A DNA stretch of 64,000 bases from Ecytonucleospora hepatopenaei (taxonomy: Eukaryota > Microsporidia > Enterocytozoonidae): NCBI GenBank assembly GCA_026692725.1, contig JAPMUG010000004.1, forward strand, positions 171,883 through 235,882. The letters run 5' to 3'. The stretch's first letter is position 1. Every line of letters starts with the position of its first letter. Shown one piece after another: positions 44,129 to 52,665 of the stretch. The notes under the pieces are model-generated. The model saw only the letters and a list, made by a program, of their open reading frames with translations, was not told the DNA's origin and searched no databases. Position numbers and translations under genes: made by a program.

Positions 44129-45142
44129 ATGTTGAAAAATAAAATATTTTGTTTAAACGCCCTTATGCTTTTCAATGAAAAAAACAAAGAATGGGAAATG
44201 CCAGGAAACCATACACAATCTAAAATAATAAAAAGATTCATGGATTTTAAATGCAATTCAAAGGTATTAAACATACAATCTGATTGCTTGTTATTTCTTA
44301 ATGACATAGAAGAATATGGTAGGTTTGATAACATTATAACTTCAAATATTAGCATTGAGGACATAATATTACAGACAATAAAGGTCGATGTAAAGAGTAT
44401 AAAACAATGCTGTGAGGGTGAAATAACGGATATTAGGAGTAACGATGAATATATTGAAGTTGATTTAATGACAACCAAGGAATCAAGAACAATTAGGTTA
44501 AACAAAAACATACAATATCAGCTTGAAAACATTTTTATAGGTGATATTTTATATGCTGAACCAACCATGGGAGTGGTAAGAAAATTGGGAAGAAGTGAAA
44601 ATAAGAGGGGTGAATTTGATTTAGAAGGCTGTAGATATTTACCCATACCAAGGACGCAGGTTTTTAGGGAAAAGGAAAAAGAAATTACTGTAAGTTTATT
44701 AGAATTAAAAAACTCACTTGGTGATATTTTACAGGTTGAAAAGTATATTAATGAAAATATACAGAATATTTTGTTTAAAGACACAAGTATATTAGTAAAA
44801 TGCAAATTAACAAATGAAAGCACGCATATTATTGACAAATTTACAAAAGGTCTGGATTGTGTTAAATTTGTGCTGTTTAATCAGCATTTGGGCAAAAACT
44901 TTTTAAGCTTAAAGCTATTAACCGTCAAACCAGAAGAAATGTTTGTTTTTTATGCAAAAGAAAATGTTAAGAAAATAACAGAAGAGTCTTTAAACGCTAT
45001 CAAAAACATTATTGATGACAAAAATGTGGAAAAGTTGCATTCTCTTTTGAAGATTTCAAATGACAGTGAAGATTTTTATAAAAAAATAAAATTATTTTTC
45101 TATTTTATTTTTTACCCTAAAAATGACTATTTTATGTTGTAA
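44129..45142 (+). CDS. RVB1/RUVBL1-like protein lacking Walker motifs
   Basis: The 337-aa product matches the RUVBL1 (Pontin) family over its insert and C-terminal regions. The OB-fold insert (about 90-190) contains CEGEITDI, a GD-IYAEP segment and VRKLGRSENKRGEFDLEGCRYLPIP, then KEKEITVSLLELKN, equivalent to the RUVBL1 block EFDLEAEEYVPLP ... VTLHDLD. Later LLTVKPEEMFVFYAKENVKKITEESL parallels the arginine-finger and sensor 2 region. There is no GPPGTGKT Walker A (only EMPGNHTQSK at that place) and no DEVH Walker B, and the protein is over 100 residues shorter than RVB1 (456 aa). RVB1 and RVB2 form the hexamers of INO80, SWR1 and R2TP. This would be an ATPase-dead relic or scaffold. Confidence 0.65.
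   Translation: MLKNKIFCLNALMLFNEKNKEWEMPGNHTQSKIIKRFMDFKCNSKVLNIQSDCLLFLNDIEEYGRFDNIITSNISIEDIILQTIKVDVKSIKQCCEGEITDIRSNDEYIEVDLMTTKESRTIRLNKNIQYQLENIFIGDILYAEPTMGVVRKLGRSENKRGEFDLEGCRYLPIPRTQVFREKEKEITVSLLELKNSLGDILQVEKYINENIQNILFKDTSILVKCKLTNESTHIIDKFTKGLDCVKFVLFNQHLGKNFLSLKLLTVKPEEMFVFYAKENVKKITEESLNAIKNIIDDKNVEKLHSLLKISNDSEDFYKKIKLFFYFIFYPKNDYFML
45108..45117 (+). promoter_or_regulatory. TTTTTTACCC of NMD3 inside the RVB1-like 3' end
   Basis: A perfect TTTTTTACCC lies 5 bases before the NMD3 ATG. Its bases are the last codons (phenylalanine, tyrosine, proline) of the upstream gene. Confidence 0.6.
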
Positions 45143-46340
45143 TTGTGGCATTCACATAAGTCCAAACAATACAAATATGTGCGAAAGATGTATTATATCT
45201 AAAAACAACATTTCTTCAAATATAAAAACAAACACAGTTATAGAATCATGTAGAGGATGTGAAAGATATTTTGTGCCTCCAAAAAGTTTCAAAGAATATG
45301 CATGGGGATCACAAGATTTGCTATTGTTTTGTCTTTCAAGAAACAAAACGGTAAAAAAATTAAACATAGTAGATGCAAATTTTGTTTATACAGAAGAGCA
45401 TAGCATGAGGATGCAAATTGAAGTTAAAATTGAAACAGATGGAGTAATTCAACCCGTTACACTTAATTATCTAATAAGAAATAAGCAATGCGGCGATTGC
45501 ATGCGTACAGAAAGCAAGCAGTTTTGGAATAGCGTAGTCCAAGTAAGACAACATCCAAGCAATACAAGAACCTTTTTGTATTTAGAACAGCTAATAAAAT
45601 TACATGGAGCTCATTTAAATACTTCTAACATAAAAAGCAGGAAGGAAGGAATTGACTTTTTCTTTACAAACAAAACAAATGCTTTGAAATTTACAAAATT
45701 TTTAGAAAATTTTTATGGAGTTAAAGTCAGAGAGAGCAACAGACTGATAAGTGAAGATAGAAGCAACAATACAACAAACATGAAATCTACTTTTTCATGT
45801 ATTCTTCTCCCTTTTTGCAAAGATGACCTGGTTTCAATTAGCAAAAAGCTTTTTTTGGTAAGTAAAGTAAATAGTTCAGTTGAGTTTATTGACTTGGAAA
45901 CAGGAACTGTCAAAATAGTTACAAACAAGCAGTTTTTTGGTAATGAACAAAATTACATAAAGTTACTTTCTTCAAAAGAAGCAAATGAATATGACGTATT
46001 GATAATTACTGAAAACAAAGAAGGTTTTTATGACGTGACAATAGTGGATGATTGCGACAGAGTGTTTGAGGTGAAAACAAAATTTAAATTTAAGGAGGGA
46101 GATAGGGTATTAGGGTATTATGCAGAAGGAAAAGCAGTTTTGGATGAATTTGTAACAGATGACGTAATACTCTTTAGAAAGTATAATAACCACTCAAAGG
46201 AATACGTGCTAAAGGTAAACAAGGAAATGGACAGAGAGCTTAGATTGTTTATAGAGGATGCAGACAAAGACATGAAGCATGAAATTATAGAAGAAGAAAT
46301 GGAGGATCTTTCTAAAAAGTTTATTAGTGTAATGAAATGA
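45123..46340 (+). CDS. NMD3: NMD3 60S nuclear-export adaptor
   Basis: This 405-aa protein links the nascent 60S subunit to the exportin CRM1. The N-terminal zinc module has four Cys pairs: CCNCG, MCERC, CRGCERYF and CGDCMR. The first domain continues KQFWNSVVQVRQHPSNTRTF, the conserved VQVRQ block, and GIDFFFTNKTNALKFTKFLE. SH3/OB-like domains follow (about 240-400). The C-terminal export signal tail of yeast NMD3 (518 aa) is shortened, though an acidic end with LRLFIEDAD is present. It overlaps the RVB1-like gene by 20 bp in another frame. Confidence 0.92.
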   Translation: MTILCCNCGIHISPNNTNMCERCIISKNNISSNIKTNTVIESCRGCERYFVPPKSFKEYAWGSQDLLLFCLSRNKTVKKLNIVDANFVYTEEHSMRMQIEVKIETDGVIQPVTLNYLIRNKQCGDCMRTESKQFWNSVVQVRQHPSNTRTFLYLEQLIKLHGAHLNTSNIKSRKEGIDFFFTNKTNALKFTKFLENFYGVKVRESNRLISEDRSNNTTNMKSTFSCILLPFCKDDLVSISKKLFLVSKVNSSVEFIDLETGTVKIVTNKQFFGNEQNYIKLLSSKEANEYDVLIITENKEGFYDVTIVDDCDRVFEVKTKFKFKEGDRVLGYYAEGKAVLDEFVTDDVILFRKYNNHSKEYVLKVNKEMDRELRLFIEDADKDMKHEIIEEEMEDLSKKFISVMK

Positions 46341-46485
46341 TTATAATTTATAATATTATCGTATAATAACTAATGTTTTTTTATAATTTATAAAAATCAT
46401 AATATAACATTTAATAGTTTTTTATAATTCTTAATACTATAGTATAATACTTAATAGTTTAATTACACTATAAAATAAGTGTAGA

Positions 46486-47316
46486 TTATTTTACATCTGC
46501 TATTTTTTTATAAAAGAATGAATAATAAATTATTGTTACTAAAAAAATAAACACTAATACACTTAATGTTGAAATTATAGCAATTGTTGTTTTGGATAAT
46601 TTCTGTTTTTTACTTTTTTTCTTAGAAATAGAATCCTTTTGTGTAACTTCTTTTGTTAATAACTCTTTAAATTTTGAACTTTGTAATCCTTTGATTTCAT
46701 TATCAATATCTCGTTGATTTTTTATTTTTAATACTGATGGTGAAATTTTAAGTTTGTCCAGTTGATTTTTTGATTTTGCCTCATTTATTCTTTGTATGTT
46801 ATATTCGCTCAATTCTCTTGCTTTATTTATATAGAATGAATGTTCTTTATTTAAAAACTCAACTCTATATTTTTTAAAATTATTTAAAATAAATATGTTT
46901 TCTTCATTGAAGCATTTTATAAACTTTTCTTTTTCATCAAGGCTGGCTGTTTTATCAAAATATGTATCTTTATTGATATTTACTAGCAAAATATCTGTAA
47001 AATTTTTAATTTTTTGATAACAGTCTTCATATACTTTTAATTTCATATCCATCCCATTCTTAAAGTTTAAAAGCATACCTTTGATCCTTGGTATAGGTTC
47101 ATATAACAAAAATTCTTTTTCTTTTTCAAATGATGCTTCAATATTTGCCATAATATTGTTGCTGTCTTTAATATTCTCACAATAATAAAAATCTAAGAAC
47201 ACAATTTTTTCTAATATCTCTTTTCTTTTTTCTGTACTGAATATATTATTGAAAGAACTTAAGTTTAATGGTTTTTGTAAAAAAATACTAAAATAAATTA
47301 TAAACATAAAGTACAT
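46486..47316 (-). CDS. Hypothetical secretory membrane protein (signal peptide + C-terminal span)
   Basis: The 276-aa product begins with a hydrophobic leader (MYFMFIIYFSIFL) and ends with one strong membrane span (about 246-268) preceded by a run of basic residues (KKKSKKQKLSK) and followed by a short tail. The body is helical, Lys/Glu/Asn-rich and contains a few Cys. I recognise no family. Type I membrane proteins of this form are common among lineage-specific microsporidian genes. A repeated tail-anchored layout is also seen in the unrelated gene at 58.7 kb. The start could also be the methionine three codons later. Confidence 0.6.
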   Translation of the reverse strand: MYFMFIIYFSIFLQKPLNLSSFNNIFSTEKRKEILEKIVFLDFYYCENIKDSNNIMANIEASFEKEKEFLLYEPIPRIKGMLLNFKNGMDMKLKVYEDCYQKIKNFTDILLVNINKDTYFDKTASLDEKEKFIKCFNEENIFILNNFKKYRVEFLNKEHSFYINKARELSEYNIQRINEAKSKNQLDKLKISPSVLKIKNQRDIDNEIKGLQSSKFKELLTKEVTQKDSISKKKSKKQKLSKTTIAIISTLSVLVFIFLVTIIYYSFFYKKIADVK

Positions 47317-47486
47317 AATTTTTGCTATAATAACTAACTAACAACTAATTAATATTTAACTAATAACTAACTAATATTTGAAATTTTTATAATAAAGGGC
47401 ATGTTATATATTAAAATATTTTTAATATAACTTTTTATTAACATATTTTAAAGATTAATTTAAAAGTTTGAATTTATTTACAATTT
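47317..47486. other. Short AT-rich spacer with taactaac repeats
   Basis: The spacer contains several copies of taactaac/aactaata (47325-47375) near the start of the membrane-protein gene. No ORF. Confidence 0.4.
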
Positions 47487-48935
47487 TTACACAGCTGGAA
47501 CTGCCTCTGCTTGTTGTCTTTCCATCTCCTCTCTTGCTGCGATATCCTCCTCTGTTTCTACGTATGTTAATTTTCTTTCTTCTTTTTCTCTGGATGTTAA
47601 AACACCGTCTATAACACCGTATTTTATAACAAATATTAATATTGTTATTGACATAATGATGATATTTACTAAAAATAGATTTTCGAATGCTTTGATTTCA
47701 CTTTTAGATGCAGCCTTATCACTCTTTCCCTTTAAAGTATCACCAAAAATCAATGAAAATGCCTTACCGCTAACCAATGATCCTAATGCGTTAAAAACAC
47801 CCTGAAAAATCATTTGACTGGTTGCACTCAAATAAGAAGGTGCCAACCTGGCTGCTATTTGGAATGCTGATATGTATGCCAAACCAAAATATATACCCTT
47901 AATCAACTCAATTAAACAAGACCACAAAAATACATGCTTTCCTTTTTTATCAAGAGTATAATATGCATAGAATCTCACCAAACTTATTATTTGAGCAAAA
48001 AGCAAAGGCAAGAAATATCCAAATCTCCGTATGATACCGCCAGAGAAAAACATGCTCATAATTTCAAAGAATGTCCCAAACACTGTAAAAGTAGAAATAT
48101 AATTTTTGTTAAAAATATTTACAATTGATGACCACCATTTAGGCCAGGAACTAGGCAAATTGTATGGTTTAATCTGCAATATTCTAGCTTGAAAGCATCC
48201 CAAATAATTTGACATTGCCTGCCTAGTTATTGCATTTAAGAACATTATAAAAATAAAAAAGGAATATTCCTTGTTTTTAAGTAACTGCACGTATCCAGTG
48301 GTTTTTTGAGTGTTTTTTACACTTTCCTTTGTATGAACTAAAAAAACAAGAGAACCCACTGATAATGCTGTAAAAATAGCGCAGTATAAAAACAAATTGT
48401 TCCAATTATACACTGTTTTATTTTTTACATGTGATTTTACCATCATTTCCACAAGAAATGTAGCAGCCATATATGCTACAGTACCCCATGCTCTTTGTTT
48501 ACCATAATCCTTAACTGAACAGTCTGGCTTTTCTTCAAGATAGCTGTATATAATTTTATCCAACAATGGTTGCTTAGGTAAATTGAATGTTTGATAAACA
48601 TATAAAACAATCCAAAACATTACTGCATTAAAAGGCAATATGTTTGAAATGTAAAAAATGCTCAAAATACCACATGTCATCATAATTAGCCCTATTAATA
48701 TTTTTTTGTGTTTACCCGTCCGATCTGCAAATGATCCTATTGCTATGTTTGAAAAGAACGTTACACATTGAATATATGCATTGAATTCTCCATATTGTTT
48801 GATCGGTATATTAAATTTGTCTATCGCAAAGAGGTGCCTCAAATTGTGAAGCGTGTAATATTGCAAACATATTACCAGCTGCAGAATTTTAGGTACAAAT
48901 AAAAACTTGTTCTCCCATTTTTCCAGAGCATTCAT
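47487..48935 (-). CDS. MFS transporter, NupG-like (candidate nucleoside/purine importer)
   Basis: This 482-aa polytopic protein has about 11-12 hydrophobic spans. The loop between spans 2 and 3 reads IGSFADRTGKHKKILIG, the motif A (G...DR.G+.+) of the major facilitator superfamily. The overall spacing resembles the MFS_1-like/NupG group, which in microsporidia includes plasma-membrane purine nucleotide and nucleoside importers. The substrate is inferred, not shown. The C-terminal tail is soluble and Glu-rich (about 455-482). AACACCCTAAA precedes the ATG. It complements the thymidine and uridine kinases in a salvage scenario. Confidence 0.7.
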   Translation of the reverse strand: MNALEKWENKFLFVPKILQLVICLQYYTLHNLRHLFAIDKFNIPIKQYGEFNAYIQCVTFFSNIAIGSFADRTGKHKKILIGLIMMTCGILSIFYISNILPFNAVMFWIVLYVYQTFNLPKQPLLDKIIYSYLEEKPDCSVKDYGKQRAWGTVAYMAATFLVEMMVKSHVKNKTVYNWNNLFLYCAIFTALSVGSLVFLVHTKESVKNTQKTTGYVQLLKNKEYSFFIFIMFLNAITRQAMSNYLGCFQARILQIKPYNLPSSWPKWWSSIVNIFNKNYISTFTVFGTFFEIMSMFFSGGIIRRFGYFLPLLFAQIISLVRFYAYYTLDKKGKHVFLWSCLIELIKGIYFGLAYISAFQIAARLAPSYLSATSQMIFQGVFNALGSLVSGKAFSLIFGDTLKGKSDKAASKSEIKAFENLFLVNIIIMSITILIFVIKYGVIDGVLTSREKEERKLTYVETEEDIAAREEMERQQAEAVPAV

Positions 48936-49141
48936 TTTAGGGTGTTTGTTTTCAAAGTAAATAAATAAACTTTACAAGGTTGTTTACAATAATATTTCAA
49001 ATGTTTTCTGATTAAAAATGTTTAAGTTACGTTATTAAATTGTGAACAGTATAAACATAGTTAATATTTATTATTACATCACATTTAAAAAATAAAAACA
49101 AACCCATTGAAAAGGCATAAAAACAAAATATTAGGAAAACA

Positions 49142-49144
49142 CCC
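49142..49144 (+). promoter_or_regulatory. CCC element of RFC1
   Basis: AACACCCATAA immediately precedes the RFC1 ATG at 49149. It is a shorter variant of the local start-proximal element. Confidence 0.4.
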
Positions 49145-49148
49145 ATAA

Positions 49149-50870
49149 ATGAAAAATCTTCCACTGTCAAATAAAACATTTGTCTTTACAGGAAACATGG
49201 AAATGGATAGAGAAGAAGCCACATACAAGGTAATTGAGCTGGGTGGTCGCTGCACCAAGGCATTGAGTGGAAAGACAACTTTTTTGGTCGCAGGAGACAA
49301 CCCCGGACAATCAAAAATGGCAAAGGCTAAAAAATTAAAAATAGAAATACTAAATGAAGTAGAATTTATAAAAATGATAAGTGTAGATATGGATCAGGAG
49401 ATAGATAAAAATGCAAAATTCCACTCTTCAGTAGAAAAAATAGACATCAGCGATTTTGGGGAAAGTATTGGAGATTCTGCAGAGTGGGGAAAAGAGCCTT
49501 CAAAAACCAAAGACAAAAACACAATCTATTCAAATGTTTTGGGATGGGCTGAAAAATACAGACCAAGAAATAGCAATGAAATAATTGGAAACAAAGGAGC
49601 ATTAGAGCAAATAAGGGAATTTATAGGAAATAAAGAAAATAAAAAGTGCCTTTTTATAAGTGGAAGTCCAGGTCTAGGAAAAACTACAGCTGTTCAGGTA
49701 ATTTGCAAAGAACTGAACGTTGAACTTTTAGAGTTTAATGCCAGTGATGTAAGAAGTAAAAAAACACTTGTTGAACAGGTTAAAAATAAAATATCAACAA
49801 ATTCTGTGTTAAAAGGGAAAAGAATAGTGTTAATGGACGAAGTAGACGGAATGACATCGGATAGAGGTGGATTAGCAGAACTTAATCAAATCATTAAAAA
49901 TTCTAATGTTCAATTTATTTGCATAGCAAATGACAGACAACACCTAAAACTAAAAACTTTAATAAACAATTCTAGTGAAGTAAAATTTAAAAAACTTTTG
50001 GTAGCAACAATTTTACCAAGGTTAAAGTCAATTTTGAAATCAGAGGGTTGTTTTTTGCCTGATACTGTTTTAACAGAAATTTGTATGCGTTGCAATCAAG
50101 ATATTAGGTATATTTTGAATGTTTTACAAAGAAACAAAGACATTAAAAACATAAAGGATCTTAAGGTTGAATCAAAGGATATATCTAAAAACACGTTTGA
50201 AATTGTTGCACAGTTATTTAAGCCATTGAACTGCAACAAAAAACTTGAATTATTTTTTGAAGATTATACAATTTTACCTTTATTTATGCATGAAATGTAC
50301 ATAAAAGCACATGCTTTTGAGTGGGGAAAAAGAAAAATTAATGAAGACGTGACAATAGAAAAAATACACATGGCATCAGAAGCACTGAGTTTTGGGGATG
50401 TCATAGATGGGCAAATACATGGTTCTGCACAAAATTACTCGTTGCTTCCTGCATTTGGTCTTTTTAGCTGTTTAATACCAGGGCAGATTCGTTTAAACAG
50501 TCAAATAGTGTTTCCACAGTATCTTGGTAAACTTTCAAAAATAACTTCAATAGGTAAAAAAATTGCAAATATGGCACTTTCTTCAAAGGTGAACATGGAA
50601 GATTTTAGCATTTATTTTTGTGTAATTTTACAACGTCTTTCTTTTTTATTAGAGCAGTCTTTGGTTATGGAATGTGTAGGTTTAATGTTATTTTATGATA
50701 TTGACAAAGATATGCTATATGATATGTTTAAATTATTTAACATAGAAATTAAAAACATATCAAGCAAAACAAAAAGTTCATTAACAAAGGAATATAACAA
50801 ACACAAGCCAGTTACATCTATTAAAAAAGAAGCTAAATCAATTAATGAAGATGATTTTATATCAGATTAA
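49149..50870 (+). CDS. RFC1: Replication factor C subunit 1 (clamp loader)
   Basis: This 573-aa protein is the large subunit of the PCNA clamp loader. An N-terminal BRCT domain (residues 5-78: TFVFTGNMEMDREEA ... TFLVAGDNPGQSKMAKA) binds DNA ends. The AAA+ domain follows, with WAEKYRPRN, the P-loop SGSPGLGKTT (Lys178) and DEVDGM as Walker B. An all-helical collar region (about 370-530) and a basic tail complete it. It is shorter than yeast RFC1 (861 aa), mostly outside these domains. The start is supported by ACCC five bases upstream. Confidence 0.93.
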   Translation: MKNLPLSNKTFVFTGNMEMDREEATYKVIELGGRCTKALSGKTTFLVAGDNPGQSKMAKAKKLKIEILNEVEFIKMISVDMDQEIDKNAKFHSSVEKIDISDFGESIGDSAEWGKEPSKTKDKNTIYSNVLGWAEKYRPRNSNEIIGNKGALEQIREFIGNKENKKCLFISGSPGLGKTTAVQVICKELNVELLEFNASDVRSKKTLVEQVKNKISTNSVLKGKRIVLMDEVDGMTSDRGGLAELNQIIKNSNVQFICIANDRQHLKLKTLINNSSEVKFKKLLVATILPRLKSILKSEGCFLPDTVLTEICMRCNQDIRYILNVLQRNKDIKNIKDLKVESKDISKNTFEIVAQLFKPLNCNKKLELFFEDYTILPLFMHEMYIKAHAFEWGKRKINEDVTIEKIHMASEALSFGDVIDGQIHGSAQNYSLLPAFGLFSCLIPGQIRLNSQIVFPQYLGKLSKITSIGKKIANMALSSKVNMEDFSIYFCVILQRLSFLLEQSLVMECVGLMLFYDIDKDMLYDMFKLFNIEIKNISSKTKSSLTKEYNKHKPVTSIKKEAKSINEDDFISD

Positions 50871-51171
50871 AAGTTTTTTGCATTGTTTTTAAAAAAATAA
50901 ATTAAGTAGAGGAAAAATTTTTAAAATGAATCTTTTTACCCTTATATTTTAACATTTATAAATATACGTTAATATTTTAACATTAATAAATATACTTTAA
51001 CACTTATAGTTATAGTTTTAGGTATATTTATAATATATTTCACAATATTTTGTATCTTATACTGAAAAAGTTTAAATTTATTTTAAGTTTATAAAAAAAT
51101 AATTATTTAAGCTAGTGTTCACAAATCTTGTGATATTTTATATAATCACGTATTATCTTGTATTTAACAAC
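50871..51171. other. AT-rich spacer with an orphan TTTTTACCC
   Basis: About 300 bp. TTTTTACCC at 50933-50941 is followed by short repeats (ttaacatttataaatata, ttaacattaataaatata; 50947-51000) and no ORF. The TAF12-like ATG is 230 bp downstream. It may be a distant promoter, a relic or a non-coding transcript start. Confidence 0.4.
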
Positions 51172-51495
51172 ATGGCATCAGGTAATCCTAGTAAGAGTAA
51201 CAGCAATCACTTTTTACCAAGTGATAAAATTTCAAGAGTTTTTAAGAAGAAAATTGATTCAGATACTATCAAAGGCATACAATCTTTTGCAGAAAAAATG
51301 GTACAGGATATTATTAACAGATCAACTCTTTTAGCGCAACATGCAGATAGTGATGTTATTGATGCACTTGAAATATGCACTGTTATTGACAAAAATTTTG
51401 ATGAAACCTTTGGCATAAAAGCCGATATTCCAGAAATAAAAACACCATTAGATGAACATGTTGAAAAATTAGCAGAAATATCCAAACAAAGATAA
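51172..51495 (+). CDS. Histone-fold protein, TAF12-like
   Basis: This 107-aa protein has a histone fold in residues about 15-85. The order is a short N-terminal helix (DKISRVFKKKI), a long central helix (TIKGIQSFAEKMVQDIINRSTLLAQHA) and a third helix (VIDALEICTVIDKNFDETFGI). This parallels TAF12 (LLEIADDF...V...C.LAKHR ... LERNW...IPGF). TAF12 pairs with TAF4 in TFIID and with ADA1 in SAGA. H2B-like or NF-Y-like proteins are alternatives. I start at the ATG at 51172, because the longer frame starts at a GTG in AT-rich spacer. Confidence 0.6.
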   Translation: MASGNPSKSNSNHFLPSDKISRVFKKKIDSDTIKGIQSFAEKMVQDIINRSTLLAQHADSDVIDALEICTVIDKNFDETFGIKADIPEIKTPLDEHVEKLAEISKQR

Positions 51496-51584
51496 ATTTA
51501 TTGTTACTTTATATTGTCAATATTTTTAACTTAGTTTATTTCTCTAGAGTGAATAAAACCTATAAAAATCTAATTTTCTTTCAA

Positions 51585-52058
51585 CTATATTAAACGAGAA
51601 AGTTTTAAATTCTGTCCTATGATTAAATATTCTTTATCGCCTATTTTTATAAAAAAATTATATCCTTTTTTATCAAATTGTTTTATTTTATCATTAGACA
51701 TAACAAAAAATATTCTTTGTTTACTTTCATGTATAATTATTCCTTCTTTTTCGATTCCACTTAATTTTATATGGATGTACGTACCAATTAATGGCATTTT
51801 GTAAATTTGTGAGTTTATATAAATATTATTGCTGTTAAAACAATATTTTTTAAATAAATCTTCTGTAGAAAATTTATATTTGAGTGCTTCTTCATATTTT
51901 GTAGAAAGAATTTCTTTTTTTAAATTTATTCTCTCTTTTTTAGCATTAGATAGAATATTAGTTGGATTATCTCCATTTTGAAACGAATAAATCAATTCAG
52001 AATGTGGTTTATTGTTTTTTATTTCTTTTGCAATTTTTTTATAACCACCATTTTCCAT
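51585..52058 (-). CDS. POP4: RNase P/MRP protein subunit RPP29 (POP4)
   Basis: This 157-aa protein has, in its C-terminal 75 residues, the Sm-like barrel of RPP29. The strands read LIGTYIHIKLSGIEKEGIIIHESKQRIFFV, then KGYNFFIKIGDKEYLIIGQNLKLSRLI. They correspond to the G..v.V..S......G..G.v..ET...f and ..G..L..R blocks. The N-terminal part is Lys-rich and helical. RPP29 is part of the RNP that matures tRNA 5' ends. I start at the ATG at 52056-52058, 11 bp from the divergent SPC24-like gene. An upstream ATG at 52118 would overlap that gene. Confidence 0.75.
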   Translation of the reverse strand: MENGGYKKIAKEIKNNKPHSELIYSFQNGDNPTNILSNAKKERINLKKEILSTKYEEALKYKFSTEDLFKKYCFNSNNIYINSQIYKMPLIGTYIHIKLSGIEKEGIIIHESKQRIFFVMSNDKIKQFDKKGYNFFIKIGDKEYLIIGQNLKLSRLI

Positions 52059-52069
52059 TTTAACCCTAA
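52059..52069. promoter_or_regulatory. 11-bp divergent promoter shared by POP4 and SPC24-like genes
   Basis: Only TTTAACCCTAA separates the two divergent ATGs. In the rightward direction it is the usual TTAACCC element, and in the leftward direction it reads TTAGGGTTAAA. Both genes must use the same element or elements inside each other's coding sequence. Confidence 0.6.
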
Positions 52070-52627
52070 ATGCCTTTAGAACATTTAATTGAAAAAATAC
52101 AAGAAACGTGTAACTCATGGGATTTGTCTAGAATTAAAACTTTATTTGATGAAAAACGCAAATTGTTAGAAGAAAACCAGACATTTCTTAGCCAAAACAA
52201 TTTGAATGCAAAAAATGAAATTCTCAAACTAACAAAAGAGCAAGAGAAATTAGATTGTGAAATTGAAATATTAAAAGCAGAATGTAATAAAAAGAACATG
52301 GGTTCTAGCTCACTAAGAACAGAAACGACTGTTTTGACAAAACATATTTACGAACTTGAAAATGAAATTACAAAATACGAAGATGTTCTAAATGAAAAGA
52401 GAAGAATTTTATTTGAACTAGAAAAGGAAGTCAAAAAGTTGTCCAATCCTAGCTGTGAATACTTGTTTAATTGTTTTATAAAAGGCATAAACATAGAATT
52501 TATTGAGAGGGAAAATAAATTGTTTGCGTGTAGTAAAATCCTAAACACCAATGAATTAAATGAAGTTGAGATTGATGAAAATGATTTAGACAAGGTAAGA
52601 GAACTTCTTTGGCAGATGATTCAGTGA
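52070..52627 (+). CDS. Kinetochore SPC24-like coiled-coil protein
   Basis: This 185-aa protein has a coiled coil over about residues 15-120 followed by a small globular end (about 122-185) that begins SNPSCEYLFNCFIKGINIEF and ends VRELLWQMI. SPC24 of the NDC80 complex has the same plan: a coiled coil, then NP..LKL..YR.LGI.I......, then a final W-containing helix. SPC24 with SPC25 anchors microtubule-binding NDC80/NUF2 to the centromere. SPC25 or an unrelated coiled coil are alternatives. The ATG directly follows TAACCCTAA. Confidence 0.5.
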   Translation: MPLEHLIEKIQETCNSWDLSRIKTLFDEKRKLLEENQTFLSQNNLNAKNEILKLTKEQEKLDCEIEILKAECNKKNMGSSSLRTETTVLTKHIYELENEITKYEDVLNEKRRILFELEKEVKKLSNPSCEYLFNCFIKGINIEFIERENKLFACSKILNTNELNEVEIDENDLDKVRELLWQMIQ

Positions 52628-52665
52628 GTAAAATTTTATTTTTTTGTTTGTTTAAATTGCCCTTT

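Noticed and set aside
46341..46485. Imperfect ataatttataa repeats as a regulatory array
   Set aside because: The repeats are short A/T words of the kind found in every spacer here, with no consistent spacing.
51115..51171. GTG-initiated extension of the TAF12-like protein
   Set aside because: It adds a hydrophobic AT-derived stretch that does not belong to a histone-fold protein; the ATG at 51172 is preferred.
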